31,905 nt of DNA from Bacillota bacterium (GCA_023392595.1 JAEVYU010000017.1:1-31905); one strand, 5' to 3'; counted from the first letter of the stretch, positions 16,908 through 24,757 are shown. Numbers and translations are program-made. The notes: generated by a model not told the origin, from the sequence alone.

Positions 16908-17780
16908 CTATTTTCTCAGGAAATTCTCAATTTGCCGGGCGATCATCATAGCGCCGGCACTGTTTAAATGAACCCCATCGGTGTGTAACAAATAACCGTT
17001 TTTAAAAGCAATTTCATCAAAGTTGGTTTTGAACACTACATGGTCGAACAGCGCTTTCCCGATAATTTTATAGTCGCCATTCCATTCCGGCGCCGAGGTC
17101 CTGCGGCTCCCCGTCAAATAACGCACTTGGTCCGGATATACCGGTAAGAATCCTACTTTTTGCTGTTCGGCAAGGTTCTTAATGGCTTGATTATATAGGA
17201 CGACCTCTTGATTAATCCCCGAGCGAATCGCTTCCCCAACCATCGGCAATCCTACCAGGGCGATTTGGGCTTTGGTATTTTGTTTTAATCTTTCCACAAT
17301 CATCGTCAGATTTTGGCGAAAAGATTGCAAATCCGGATCAGCGGGTATTCGTTTCACCCAGTGAAAATAAGTGCCAAACTTTGGATACCTGGAGCCAATT
17401 AAATCATTGGTGCCGATTTGAATAATAATAAAAGAAGGCTTGCAGGCAACGATTGGACCGAGCCGCTTTAATAAATTATCGGACAAGTCGCTGTTAATTC
17501 CGGCATTAATGAACTGAAAGCCTTGCAGTTCCGATTTTTGGCTCAAATAATCCACATAATTAAAACTGATTTGACCCCGGACCATGTCCGCTCCCGCAAT
17601 CACCACAGCTTTTCTGCCGGGTCGGCGCATATTCCCGCCGGCATAACGCTCCGGATTGTTGACGGCCGGATGGAACAGGGACTGATAAGCTAATGTTGTC
17701 AAAAACGCCAAAAAGAGCAGAAACATAAACCACAGCCCTTTTCCTACGGGAAAACTTTGCTTCTTTTTTTTATAAGCCAT
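16908..17780 (-). CDS. Membrane-anchored SGNH/GDSL-fold protein lacking the usual serine
   Basis: A 290-residue protein with a Lys-rich cytoplasmic N-terminus, one membrane segment (about 16-36) and an extracytoplasmic SGNH-hydrolase domain. Block II is NAGINSDLS (Gly94 region), block III is IGTNDL (Asn125), and block V is DGVHL (Asp268, His271). Block I, normally GDSxTxG, reads GADMVRG at 63-69, so the position of the nucleophilic serine is Asp65. Either the protein is inactive as an esterase, uses another residue, or the sequence is in error. The family includes peptidoglycan and polysaccharide O-acetyl esterases. ATG 17780 has AAGGAG five bases upstream. It lies between a sigma factor gene and smc. 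Confidence 0.75.
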   Translation of the reverse strand: MAYKKKKQSFPVGKGLWFMFLLFLAFLTTLAYQSLFHPAVNNPERYAGGNMRRPGRKAVVIAGADMVRGQISFNYVDYLSQKSELQGFQFINAGINSDLSDNLLKRLGPIVACKPSFIIIQIGTNDLIGSRYPKFGTYFHWVKRIPADPDLQSFRQNLTMIVERLKQNTKAQIALVGLPMVGEAIRSGINQEVVLYNQAIKNLAEQQKVGFLPVYPDQVRYLTGSRRTSAPEWNGDYKIIGKALFDHVVFKTNFDEIAFKNGYLLHTDGVHLNSAGAMMIARQIENFLRK

Positions 17781-18111
17781 GAGAACTCCTTATTTCCACA
17801 GAAATATATCCTTTTAAAAAAAGTTATCTGAAAATCGTTTGACCAAATTATTATCGGAAAGATCAACTCCGAACGATATAGGCCGGATCGATTTTTTGAA
17901 AATACCGGATCGATTCAGCTTTTCCCGGCAAGATGACCCCGGTGTGGTTTAAACCTCGATCCGGCAAGTTTAAATGCGACTGAACTTGCCGGATTCAAGT
18001 TAAAATCACGAAATGGATAAAACGCCGGATGATTCGGGACTTTATCTTTATTCAGAAGATGAAGCTATCTATTGTGTTTTTCCGTTAAAATCCGGTCTGT
18101 TTTTCAGACAT
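17781..18111. other. Intergenic region with repeats, no supported gene
   Basis: It holds a direct repeat CCGGATCGATT (17883-17893 and 17905-17915) and a perfect 12-base-pair inverted repeat ATCCGGCAAGTT (17959-17970 with 17983-17994, loop 12). A 37-codon plus-strand frame at 18013-18126 has no ribosome binding site. The hairpin has no T-run on either side, so it is not an obvious terminator. Confidence 0.5.
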
Positions 18112-18139
18112 AAAAAAACGCTCTGAAGCTCAGAGCGTT
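18112..18139 (-). terminator. Terminator of the sigma factor gene
   Basis: A perfect ten-base-pair stem AACGCTCTGA (18117-18126) with TCAGAGCGTT (18130-18139) and a three-base loop, followed on the minus strand by a run of seven T residues. It lies about 95 bases past the sigma gene stop. Confidence 0.9.
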
Positions 18140-18234
18140 CGCCAATCCTGTAGTGCTGATTTTAACTTCCACCGAGTAAATCCTCAAATCCTTTTTGTAA
18201 ATCTACACTCCCGTTGCGCAGATTTTTTATTGGG

Positions 18235-18912
18235 TTATCCAACCTCAAGACGCATCGACAAGTCGTTCCTTTTCCGGGATTTCAAAGGAATCTCGGGATT
18301 TAAGAAAGAACCATAATCGATCAGCAATTTCTTCAATTTGATCTTTGCGCGCGTCCGCGCATTGTCAATCACCTTCGGAGGAAATCCCAGTCTTTTGTGA
18401 ATTTCCTGATAACTGTAATCCTGGATGATTAATTTTACAACCTCATATTCGATGGGCGAAAGGTATGCTTTTAATACCATATCAATCTTGCCGACAATCC
18501 ATTCATTCTCAATCCTCGCCAGGGGTTCATAGCTGTTGTCGGCAACCAGATCCAACACCGTCCGGGGATCGTCTTCACTAAAACCCGCATTCAACGATAT
18601 CGCCCGGCCCGTAAATATAGCTTTCTTGGTAAACGATCGCTTCACAACATTATAAATCCGCCGTAATATGCAGATGTAGGCAAACGTACTGAATTTAATG
18701 TGATAATTTTCAGCATCATATTCTTCGATTGCTTTGAGGAGACCGATGGTGCCTTCCTGAATATAATCTTCATAATCAATGTTATAAATACTCTGGTTTT
18801 TCACGATGTGCCGGACCATCGGCAAATATTTACGGACTAATTCATCCTTGGCAGCAGGGTCATTATGCGAACGAATCCTTTCAATGAAAAGCAAATCCTT
18901 CTCCTGATTCAT
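18235..18912 (-). CDS. Sigma-70 family RNA polymerase sigma factor, SigH-like
   Basis: A 225-residue sigma factor. Region 2 spans about residues 22-100 (YLPMVRHIV, YEDYIQEGTIGLLKAIEEYD, FSTFAYICILRRIYNVVKRS), and region 4 about 150-205 (YLSPIEYEVVKLIIQDYSYQEIHKRLGFPPKVIDNARTR in three pieces). The layout and the IDNARTRAKIKLKK end resemble the sporulation/stationary-phase factor SigH more than ECF factors, but the normal sigH locus lies near secE/nusG elsewhere, so this may be a paralog. ATG 18912 is preferred: GGGGG lies seven bases upstream, and a -10-like TATACT at 18957-18962 would put the transcript start downstream of the ATG at 18990. It is flanked by terminators on both sides, so it is its own unit, next to spoVS. 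Confidence 0.85.
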   Translation of the reverse strand: MNQEKDLLFIERIRSHNDPAAKDELVRKYLPMVRHIVKNQSIYNIDYEDYIQEGTIGLLKAIEEYDAENYHIKFSTFAYICILRRIYNVVKRSFTKKAIFTGRAISLNAGFSEDDPRTVLDLVADNSYEPLARIENEWIVGKIDMVLKAYLSPIEYEVVKLIIQDYSYQEIHKRLGFPPKVIDNARTRAKIKLKKLLIDYGSFLNPEIPLKSRKRNDLSMRLEVG

Positions 18913-18956
18913 TCCATTACCCCCATCCAGCGCGCGTGCGCCAACTCTTTTTATCA

Positions 18957-18987
18957 AGTATATGGCTGGGTTGTCTATTTCATGCAA
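18957..18987 (-). promoter_or_regulatory. Possible promoter of the sigma factor gene
   Basis: Minus strand TTGCAT (18982-18987), 19-base spacer, TATACT (18957-18962). The spacing is long for sigma-A. If used, the message starts near 18950, which supports ATG 18912 as the start. Confidence 0.3.
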
Positions 18988-19021
18988 CATTACTTTTCAA
19001 TGAAAACTGCCATTTCCGGCA

Positions 19022-19047
19022 AATAAAAAAACCGCTTTGGGCGGTTT
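19022..19047 (-). terminator. Terminator of spoVS
   Basis: A seven-base-pair stem AAACCGC/GCGGTTT (19029-19035 with 19041-19047), followed on the minus strand by T residues. It begins 13 bases after the spoVS stop. Confidence 0.8.
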
Positions 19048-19059
19048 GTCATTCAAACT

Positions 19060-19320
19060 TTATCGCGGTTCTACAATGAACTTTATCGCGGTTCTGACTT
19101 GGCCTTCAATGTTGATTTCAGAAAATCCGGGAGTGCATACCAAATTGATGCCGTTTGGAGCCACATATCCTCTGGTAATAGCGATTGCCTTAACGGCCTG
19201 ATTGACTGCACCAGCTCCCACCGCCTGAATTTCTGCGCTGCCTTTCTCCCGTAAAACTGCGGCCAAAGCTCCGGCAACCGATTTTGGACTGGAATTTGCT
19301 GAAACTTTTAATACATCCAT
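19060..19320 (-). CDS. spoVS: Stage V sporulation protein S
   Basis: An 86-residue protein, the same length as B. subtilis SpoVS and with the same landmarks: MDVLKVSANSSPKSVAGALA at the start, EIQAVGAGAVNQAVKAIAI in the middle and TAIKFIVEPR at the end. SpoVS is a small Alba-like nucleic-acid-binding protein needed for late coat/cortex stages and septation timing in sporulation. ATG 19320 has GGGGGG eight bases upstream; the frame runs further up without another good start. A sigma-H-type promoter precedes it, fitting the known control of the B. subtilis gene. Confidence 0.95.
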   Translation of the reverse strand: MDVLKVSANSSPKSVAGALAAVLREKGSAEIQAVGAGAVNQAVKAIAITRGYVAPNGINLVCTPGFSEINIEGQVRTAIKFIVEPR

Positions 19321-19364
19321 TCGAAAAGCCCCCCACCGAAAAATGTCGCTTTCATCCCTATCAT

Positions 19365-19392
19365 ATTCAATAATCGGCAAAAAAAATCCTTA
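19365..19392 (-). promoter_or_regulatory. spoVS: Sigma-H-type promoter of spoVS
   Basis: On the minus strand TAAGGATTT (19384-19392) and ATTGAAT (19365-19371) are 12 bases apart. The sigma-H consensus as I know it is RnAGGAWWW, 11-12 bases, RnnGAAT; only the first purine fails. The predicted leader is about 37 bases. B. subtilis spoVS is reported to be sigma-H dependent. Confidence 0.6.
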
Positions 19393-19404
19393 ACAATGCC
19401 AAAA

Positions 19405-20139
19405 TCATTGTTTAATTTGGAGAGTAGCAGCCGATGCGGCTCGGTTTTGAGCTTCCTTTAAACTCTTGCCTGTACCTCTGCCGCAGACTTGACCATTGAC
19501 AAATACTTCCACGGTAAAGGTTTTATTATGAGGGGGGCCTTCTTCAGCCACAAGTTGGTATTCGGGTTTTAAACCTTGAGATTGCGCCAGTTCCTGCAAA
19601 TAGGTTTTAGCGTCGATTTTTTCGGAATCGGCAAAGATTTCCGGCAAAGATTTTTCAATGAACGGGGTAAGCAGCTCCTCGGTTGCTTTTATGCCGAAAC
19701 TGAGATAATAAGCGCCAATAAAAGCTTCAAAAAGATCCGCAAGAATGTTAAGTTTGTTATATCCGCCTGTACGGATTTCACCCGCTCCCAGTAATATATA
19801 TTTGTCAAGCCCCATTTGCCGGGTGAATCCGGCAAGAAAAGACGCGCTCACCAAAATCGCTTTTACCTTCGCCAATTGCCCTTCATCATAGGAACGGTAA
19901 TGGCTATACAAATATTGACAGACGATCAGTCCTAAAACACTGTCTCCTAAAAATTCCAACCGTTCATTGCTGGGAAGACGGTGTTCATTGGCGTAGGACG
20001 AATGGGTAAAGGCTTCAACAAACAATTTCTCATGTTTAGCATCAAAATGAAACTGAGCCGTCAACTCCTTCATCGACGGCCCCAATATTTCTTTCAGTCT
20101 GGTATTGTCTTTGACAAACTCCCGTTGTTTCTTAACCAT
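19405..20139 (-). CDS. rnc: Ribonuclease III
   Basis: A 244-residue double-strand-specific endoribonuclease that processes rRNA and structured mRNAs. The catalytic signature NERLEFLGDSVL is at residues 58-69 (Glu62, Asp66), and the second acidic pair is in ILADLFEAFIGAYYL. A C-terminal dsRNA-binding domain starts near 175 (DAKTYLQELAQ) and ends GKSLKEAQNRAASAA. ATG 20139 has TTAGGA seven bases upstream and overlaps the end of fabF by eight bases, so it is coupled to the fatty-acid operon. Confidence 0.96.
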   Translation of the reverse strand: MVKKQREFVKDNTRLKEILGPSMKELTAQFHFDAKHEKLFVEAFTHSSYANEHRLPSNERLEFLGDSVLGLIVCQYLYSHYRSYDEGQLAKVKAILVSASFLAGFTRQMGLDKYILLGAGEIRTGGYNKLNILADLFEAFIGAYYLSFGIKATEELLTPFIEKSLPEIFADSEKIDAKTYLQELAQSQGLKPEYQLVAEEGPPHNKTFTVEVFVNGQVCGRGTGKSLKEAQNRAASAATLQIKQ

Positions 20140-21373
20140 GGTATTTCCTAAATATAAGGCAAGCATTATGTCCGCCGAATCCCAATGAATTGGACATCAC
20201 ATATTCCAACTCCGCTTTTCTTGCAAGATTGGGAACATAGTCCAAATCGCACTCCGGATCGGGCGTCTGATAATTGATGGTCGGAGGTATTAAACTGCTT
20301 TGGATCGCTAAAACCGAGGCAACGGCTTCAATTCCACCGGCTGCTCCCAGCAGATGGCCGGTCATTGATTTGGTCGAACTGATGGCCACAGCTTTGGCAA
20401 ACTCGCCGAATACTTTGCGAATCGCCAGGGTCTCAACTTTATCATTCGCTGAGGTCGATGTGCCATGGGCATTAATGTAAGAGATTTGCTCGGGATCAAT
20501 ACCCGCATTCTTTAAAGCCCGGGTCATAGCCCGCGCCGCTCCATCCCCTTCCGGATCCGGAGCTGTCATATGATGAGCATCGCCGGTCTCCCCAAAGCCA
20601 ACTACTTCAGCATAAATTGAAGCATTGCGTTTTAAGGCCCACTCTAATTCTTCCAATATCAACACGCCGGACCCTTCGCCCATTATAAAGCCGTCCCGGT
20701 GAAGATCGAACGGCCGGGAAGCGCTTTTGGGATCTTCATTTTTTTTGGATAAAGCACCGGAAGATGTAAAACCGGCATATGCCAACCCGGTAATTGCCGC
20801 TTCAGTCCCTCCGGTAATCATCGCTTTAGCATCTCCATTTTGAATGATCCGTAAAGAATCTCCAATCGAATGGGTCGCCGAAGCACAGGCCGTCACCACC
20901 GTATGATTGGGTCCTTTCGCTCCGGTGGCAATGGAAACTAATCCGGAACTCATATCCGGTATCATCATCGGGATAAAAAAAGGACTTACCCGTCCCGGTC
21001 CTTTTTCCAAAAATGTTTTGGTTTGTTCCTCAAAGGTCTTCATGCCGCCAATTCCGGAACCGATTATAACACCAATATCTTCGGCATTCTCAGTATCAAT
21101 GGTTAATTTAGCATCCGTCACGGCCATTTTGGAAGCCGCCACGGCAAACTGTGATACCCGATCCATTCGCCGAACTTCTTTTCGGTCGAGGTATTCACTG
21201 GGATCAAAACCTTTCACTTCTGCGCCGATCTTTACCTCAAAATTACTGGTATCAAAGGCAGTTACATAATCCACACCGCTAATCCCATTGGCAAGTGATT
21301 CCCAAAACTTTGAGACACCTATTCCTACAGGGGATATTACACCCATACCGGTTATGACGACTCGATGTTTCAT
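20132..21373 (-). CDS. fabF: Beta-ketoacyl-ACP synthase II
   Basis: A 413-residue condensing enzyme that elongates acyl-ACP with malonyl-ACP. The Cys-His-His active site is visible: Cys in VTACASATHS near 163, His in NAHGTSTSAND near 303 and His in KSMTGHLLGAAG near 340. ATG 21373 has AAGGGTG seven bases upstream and gives the standard KHRVVITGMG opening. It follows acpP after 79 bases that contain an imperfect hairpin, so its level may differ from that of the genes before it. Confidence 0.96.
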   Translation of the reverse strand: MKHRVVITGMGVISPVGIGVSKFWESLANGISGVDYVTAFDTSNFEVKIGAEVKGFDPSEYLDRKEVRRMDRVSQFAVAASKMAVTDAKLTIDTENAEDIGVIIGSGIGGMKTFEEQTKTFLEKGPGRVSPFFIPMMIPDMSSGLVSIATGAKGPNHTVVTACASATHSIGDSLRIIQNGDAKAMITGGTEAAITGLAYAGFTSSGALSKKNEDPKSASRPFDLHRDGFIMGEGSGVLILEELEWALKRNASIYAEVVGFGETGDAHHMTAPDPEGDGAARAMTRALKNAGIDPEQISYINAHGTSTSANDKVETLAIRKVFGEFAKAVAISSTKSMTGHLLGAAGGIEAVASVLAIQSSLIPPTINYQTPDPECDLDYVPNLARKAELEYVMSNSLGFGGHNACLIFRKYHG

Positions 21374-21407
21374 AATTTCACCCTTTTTGCGGAACTCATC
21401 ATATTTT

Positions 21408-21438
21408 TTAAAAGAGCCCCGCAGATTTACGGGACTCT
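21408..21438 (-). terminator. Imperfect hairpin between acpP and fabF, possible attenuator
   Basis: Minus strand stem AGAGTCCCG/CGGGGCTCT (21413-21421 with 21430-21438, one mismatch), followed by TTTAAAAAAT rather than a clean T-run. Partial termination after acpP, giving more acpP than fabF message, is the likely role. Confidence 0.4.
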
Positions 21439-21452
21439 CTTCAAAACAAAGC

Positions 21453-21686
21453 TTATTGACCATTCTCTTTAATGTAATTTACTGCATCACCGACGGTAGC
21501 GATTTTTTCAGCATCCTCATCCGGAATTTCCAGGTCGAACTCCTCTTCTAAAGCCATTACGAGTTCAACGATATCCAGTGAGTCAGCGCCTAAGTCATCT
21601 ACAAAAGAAGCTTGTTCTGTAACTTCTTCTTCATCAACACCTAATTGCTCAACAACTATGTCCTTAACTTTACTGAAGATATCCAA
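21453..21686 (-). CDS. acpP: Acyl carrier protein
   Basis: A 77-residue acidic protein carrying acyl chains on 4'-phosphopantetheine. The attachment serine is in DLGADSLDIVEL (Ser near 37). I chose TTG 21686 because AAGGAGG lies eight bases upstream and the product then begins with the usual DIFSKVKDIVVEQLG after the initiator. The longer frame up to 21719 would place the ribosome binding site inside the gene. Confidence 0.95.
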   Translation of the reverse strand: MDIFSKVKDIVVEQLGVDEEEVTEQASFVDDLGADSLDIVELVMALEEEFDLEIPDEDAEKIATVGDAVNYIKENGQ

Positions 21687-21751
21687 CCATTTCACCTCCT
21701 TCCAAGCAAGGTTGGTCAAAATGATATTTCCTGATAACCTTTTAATTTAAC

Positions 21752-22489
21752 TTACATTACCATCCCGCCATCGACATTTAAAACATGGCCGGTGGTATAA
21801 CAAGAATCAGGAGATGCAAGAAACACAACCGCATTTGCCACATATTCGGGTTTCCCCAGAAAACCCAGGGGAATTGCTTTGGTCAACTTTTCTTTGGCAT
21901 CATCGGTTAAAACTTCGGTCATTTTTGATTCAATAAAACCGGGTGCAATGGCGTTGACACGGATATTACGCGAACCGAGTTCCTTGGCCATGGTTTTCGT
22001 AAAAGCGATGACTCCGCCCTTGGAAGCCGCATAATTGGCTTGACCCGCATTACCCATTTGCCCAATAACCGAAGCGATATTGATGATTTTGCCGGAACGC
22101 TGCTTCATCATGGGTTTGATTGCTGCTTTGGTGCATAAAAAAGTTCCTTTTAAATTAATCGTCAAAACAGCATCCCAATCAGCTTCACTCATACGCAATA
22201 ATAAATTATCTTTCGTGATCCCGGCATTATTCACCAGGATATCGAGTTTTCCAAACTCCTTGATGGCCTCGTTGACCATCGCCTCACAGTCGGCCTCTTT
22301 GGTGACATTCCCTACGATGGAACCTGCCTGCCGACCTAATCCGCGGATTTCTGCCGCGGTTTCATGAACCGCTTCGCTGACATCGGAAAGAAGAACCGAA
22401 GCTCCTTCAGCGCTCAGAGCCAAAGCAATCGCTCTGCCAATACCTCTAGCTGCACCTGTTATAATAGCGACCTCATGCACTAATTTCAT
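21752..22489 (-). CDS. fabG: 3-oxoacyl-ACP reductase
   Basis: A 245-residue SDR that reduces 3-oxoacyl-ACP with NADPH. It has TGAARGIG at 12-19, NNAG near 88, Ser in IASVIGQMGN near 139 and YAASKGG (Tyr-Lys pair) near 152. The C-terminal TGHVLNVDGGMVM is typical. ATG 22489 has AGGAGG nine bases upstream; that site is formed by the last codons of fabD, whose stop is only four bases before the ATG. Confidence 0.96.
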   Translation of the reverse strand: MKLVHEVAIITGAARGIGRAIALALSAEGASVLLSDVSEAVHETAAEIRGLGRQAGSIVGNVTKEADCEAMVNEAIKEFGKLDILVNNAGITKDNLLLRMSEADWDAVLTINLKGTFLCTKAAIKPMMKQRSGKIINIASVIGQMGNAGQANYAASKGGVIAFTKTMAKELGSRNIRVNAIAPGFIESKMTEVLTDDAKEKLTKAIPLGFLGKPEYVANAVVFLASPDSCYTTGHVLNVDGGMVM

Positions 22490-22493
22490 ATTA

Positions 22494-23426
22494 CTAGACC
22501 TCCTTTAAAATTGCAAGAGCTTTTTTGACAGAAGCCATATCCTCACAATTTACAAATGTGGCATCTTTTAATGTCTTTTTTACAAGCCCCGACAACACTT
22601 TTCCCGGGCCAACCTCAACGAAGACTTCTACGCCCTGCGCCCGCAGGTAATTAAGGCTATCTTCCCACAGTACCGATGAAAAAATTTGACGGTACAAACT
22701 ACCCGCCAGTTGTTCCTTGGATACCGGTTTGGCGTATACATTAGCAATCACCGGCGGTTTGGGGTCTAACCAAACGGTTTTTTCAAGTTCCGGACGAAAT
22801 GCCTCGGCAGCTTTTTTCATAAAACTCGAATGAAAAGCTCCGCCAACCGCCAACGGTATTACTTTTCCACCTTTAGCCACAACTAACTCCTGGAGTTTGG
22901 CAATCCCTTTTTTATCACCTGAGGCGACAATCTGCCCCGGGCAGTTAAAATTAGCGGCTTCTACCAAACCGATTTCCGATGCTTCTTGAAGAAGCACCGA
23001 TAATGTATTCCGGTCAACTCCTAAAATTGCCGCCATCATTCCTTGGCGATCCGGGTCTGCATCCGCCATTAAACTGGAACGGGAATTCACCAACCGTAAT
23101 CCGTCTTCCAAGGATACTGCTTTGGAAGCAATTAAGGCGCTATATTCACCCAAGCTATGACCGGCTGTAAAATCAGGCTCAATTCCTTCCTCCGCTAGAA
23201 CTTTATATAGCGCTATGCTGGTGGTTACAATGGCCGGTTGGGCATTACGGGTATCTTTAAGTTGGTCTTCCGGTCCCTCAAAGCATAAGTTGGAAATACT
23301 GCGGCCAAGAATCCGGTCGGCCTTTTCGAATACTTCCTTGACCAGAGGATGGTTTTCATAAACATCTTTCCCCATCCCCACATATTGAGCGCCTTGTCCT
23401 GGAAAAATAAAAGCGGTTTTGCTCAT
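22494..23426 (-). CDS. fabD: Malonyl-CoA:ACP transacylase
   Basis: A 310-residue acyltransferase that loads malonyl groups onto ACP. It has FPGQGAQYVGMGKD at the N-terminus, the nucleophile serine in AGHSLGEYSAL near 91, and the catalytic His in GGAFHSSFMK near 199. ATG 23426 has AGGGGAG four bases upstream. It lies between plsX and fabG; fabH, which often sits in this place, is missing. Confidence 0.96.
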   Translation of the reverse strand: MSKTAFIFPGQGAQYVGMGKDVYENHPLVKEVFEKADRILGRSISNLCFEGPEDQLKDTRNAQPAIVTTSIALYKVLAEEGIEPDFTAGHSLGEYSALIASKAVSLEDGLRLVNSRSSLMADADPDRQGMMAAILGVDRNTLSVLLQEASEIGLVEAANFNCPGQIVASGDKKGIAKLQELVVAKGGKVIPLAVGGAFHSSFMKKAAEAFRPELEKTVWLDPKPPVIANVYAKPVSKEQLAGSLYRQIFSSVLWEDSLNYLRAQGVEVFVEVGPGKVLSGLVKKTLKDATFVNCEDMASVKKALAILKEV

Positions 23427-23521
23427 GAGTCTCCCCTAATTCATTCAATAAAATAAGAATAAATGCCGTTAAAAAAAGAAAATCAATGTAGAAATCGAAG
23501 TCGATTTCATGAACTAAAAAG

Positions 23522-24532
23522 TTAACGATGGGTTGAATTCATACTGGCTTTTTCAATGGTTTGACCGATAGCTCCCACAATATCTTGATTCACTGCTTTG
23601 GTTGCGGCTTTAATGGCATTTTTTACTGCTTTAGCCTTTGAACTTCCATGACCAATCATGCTAATCCCATTAAGTCCCAATAACGGCATCCCGCCGTATT
23701 CGGCAGGGTCCATCGGAGCCAGTATTTTTTTGAGCGAAGCTTTCAGCAAAAAGCCACCCATCATGGAAAAGACATTGGCGCCAATAGCTTGCTTAATCCA
23801 TCCCAGCAAAACCGAAGCCAAACCTTCGGATAACTTTAATACGACATTACCCACAAAACCATCGCAGACAATAACATCGCAGACTCCACGATGAACATCG
23901 CGTCCCTCGATGTTTCCGATAAAATTCAAATGGCTGTTTTTTAAAAGCTGGTGAGCTTCTACGGTTAACTTATTCCCCTTGGTTTCTTCTTCACCAATAC
24001 TTAACAAACCCACTTTTGGATTGGAGATTCCTAAAATGTGCTCAACATAGGCGGAACCCATGTAAGCAAATTCCAATAGATTTTCAGGTTCGCAGTCCGC
24101 ATTGGCTCCGGCATCCAAAATAATGCTGATACCGGTCTTGGTAGGCATAACCGACGCGATAGCCGGTCTTTTAATGCCATTGATCCTTCCCAGTGTGAAT
24201 AAAGAAGCAGCCATGGCAGCTCCGGTATTACCCATTGAAATCACGGCATCCGCTTTACCTTCTTTGACCAAACGGTTGGCAACAACCAACGAGGAATCTT
24301 TCTTACGTTTCACGGCATTGGCTGGATGATCGTCCATCGCTATGATTTCGGAAGCAGGATAAATTTCTAATTTTAGTCCGGCAATTTGTTGCTGGTCTAA
24401 AATCGGCCGAATCTCTTTTTCAATACCCACTAAAACGACTTCCGCACCAAACTCACGACAGGCCTGGATAGCTCCCAATACGATTTCCCGTGGAGCAAAA
24501 TCCCCACCCATGGCATCAAGAGCAATTTTCAA
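23522..24532 (-). CDS. plsX: Phosphate acyltransferase PlsX
   Basis: A 336-residue enzyme that makes acyl-phosphate from acyl-ACP, the first step of phospholipid synthesis in most bacteria. It has the family opening KIALDAMGGDFAP, MGNTGA in the active region, ILDAGANADC, IGEEETKGN and CDGFVGNVVLK. Start TTG 24532 gives this opening directly after the initiator, with AAGGAG 11 bases upstream; TTG 24541 is only two bases from that site. A FapR-like operator and promoter precede it by about 170 bases. It is separated from rpmF by a terminator, so it begins its own transcript. Confidence 0.94.
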   Translation of the reverse strand: MKIALDAMGGDFAPREIVLGAIQACREFGAEVVLVGIEKEIRPILDQQQIAGLKLEIYPASEIIAMDDHPANAVKRKKDSSLVVANRLVKEGKADAVISMGNTGAAMAASLFTLGRINGIKRPAIASVMPTKTGISIILDAGANADCEPENLLEFAYMGSAYVEHILGISNPKVGLLSIGEEETKGNKLTVEAHQLLKNSHLNFIGNIEGRDVHRGVCDVIVCDGFVGNVVLKLSEGLASVLLGWIKQAIGANVFSMMGGFLLKASLKKILAPMDPAEYGGMPLLGLNGISMIGHGSSKAKAVKNAIKAATKAVNQDIVGAIGQTIEKASMNSTHR

Positions 24533-24662
24533 GGTTACCAACGCTCCTTACCGAAAATCAATTCAATCTATCATGCGAGACTGTCTCGGGACGAATTTTC
24601 TTCAGGGACAGCCCCGAATAGGTTTTAAGTAATTTACTGTTTGGTTTAGCAAAAACTTCTAC

Positions 24663-24690
24663 TCCGGCAGGACAAACTAAGCCTGCCGGA
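24663..24690. repeat. Inverted repeat in the plsX leader
   Basis: A perfect nine-base-pair stem TCCGGCAGG/CCTGCCGGA (24663-24671 with 24682-24690) with a ten-base loop. No T-run follows directly. It would lie in the 5' leader of plsX if the promoter at 24702-24730 is used. The role is unknown. Confidence 0.5.
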
Positions 24691-24701
24691 ATATTGAGCC
24701 A

Positions 24702-24730
24702 TCGATAAGTATTACGTATTAAATATTCAA
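24702..24730 (-). promoter_or_regulatory. Possible plsX promoter with a FapR-like operator
   Basis: Minus strand TTGAAT (24725-24730), 17-base spacer, TATCGA (24702-24707). Overlapping it, 24706-24722 reads TTAATACGTAATACTTA on the minus strand, close to the 17-base FapR box (TTAGTAC, three bases, GTACTAA as I recall it; 11 of 14 arm positions agree). FapR represses lipid-synthesis genes until malonyl-CoA binds it. The box match is from memory and imperfect. Confidence 0.4.
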
Positions 24731-24731
24731 G

Positions 24732-24757
24732 AAAAAAATAAGGTCAAAGTTGACCTT
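24732..24757 (-). terminator. Terminator of yceD-rpmF
   Basis: An eight-base-pair stem AAGGTCAA/TTGACCTT (24740-24747 with 24750-24757) followed on the minus strand by ATTTTTTT. It sits 44 bases past the rpmF stop. Confidence 0.85.

Noticed and set aside
18013..18126. 37-codon plus-strand frame with protein-like composition
   Set aside because: No ribosome binding site, and the last codons lie in the stem of the sigma-gene terminator.
19056..19095. 17-base direct repeat at the 3' end of spoVS
   Set aside because: The protein end it encodes (TAIKFIVEPR) matches the conserved SpoVS C-terminus, so the repeat is most simply chance within conserved codons.
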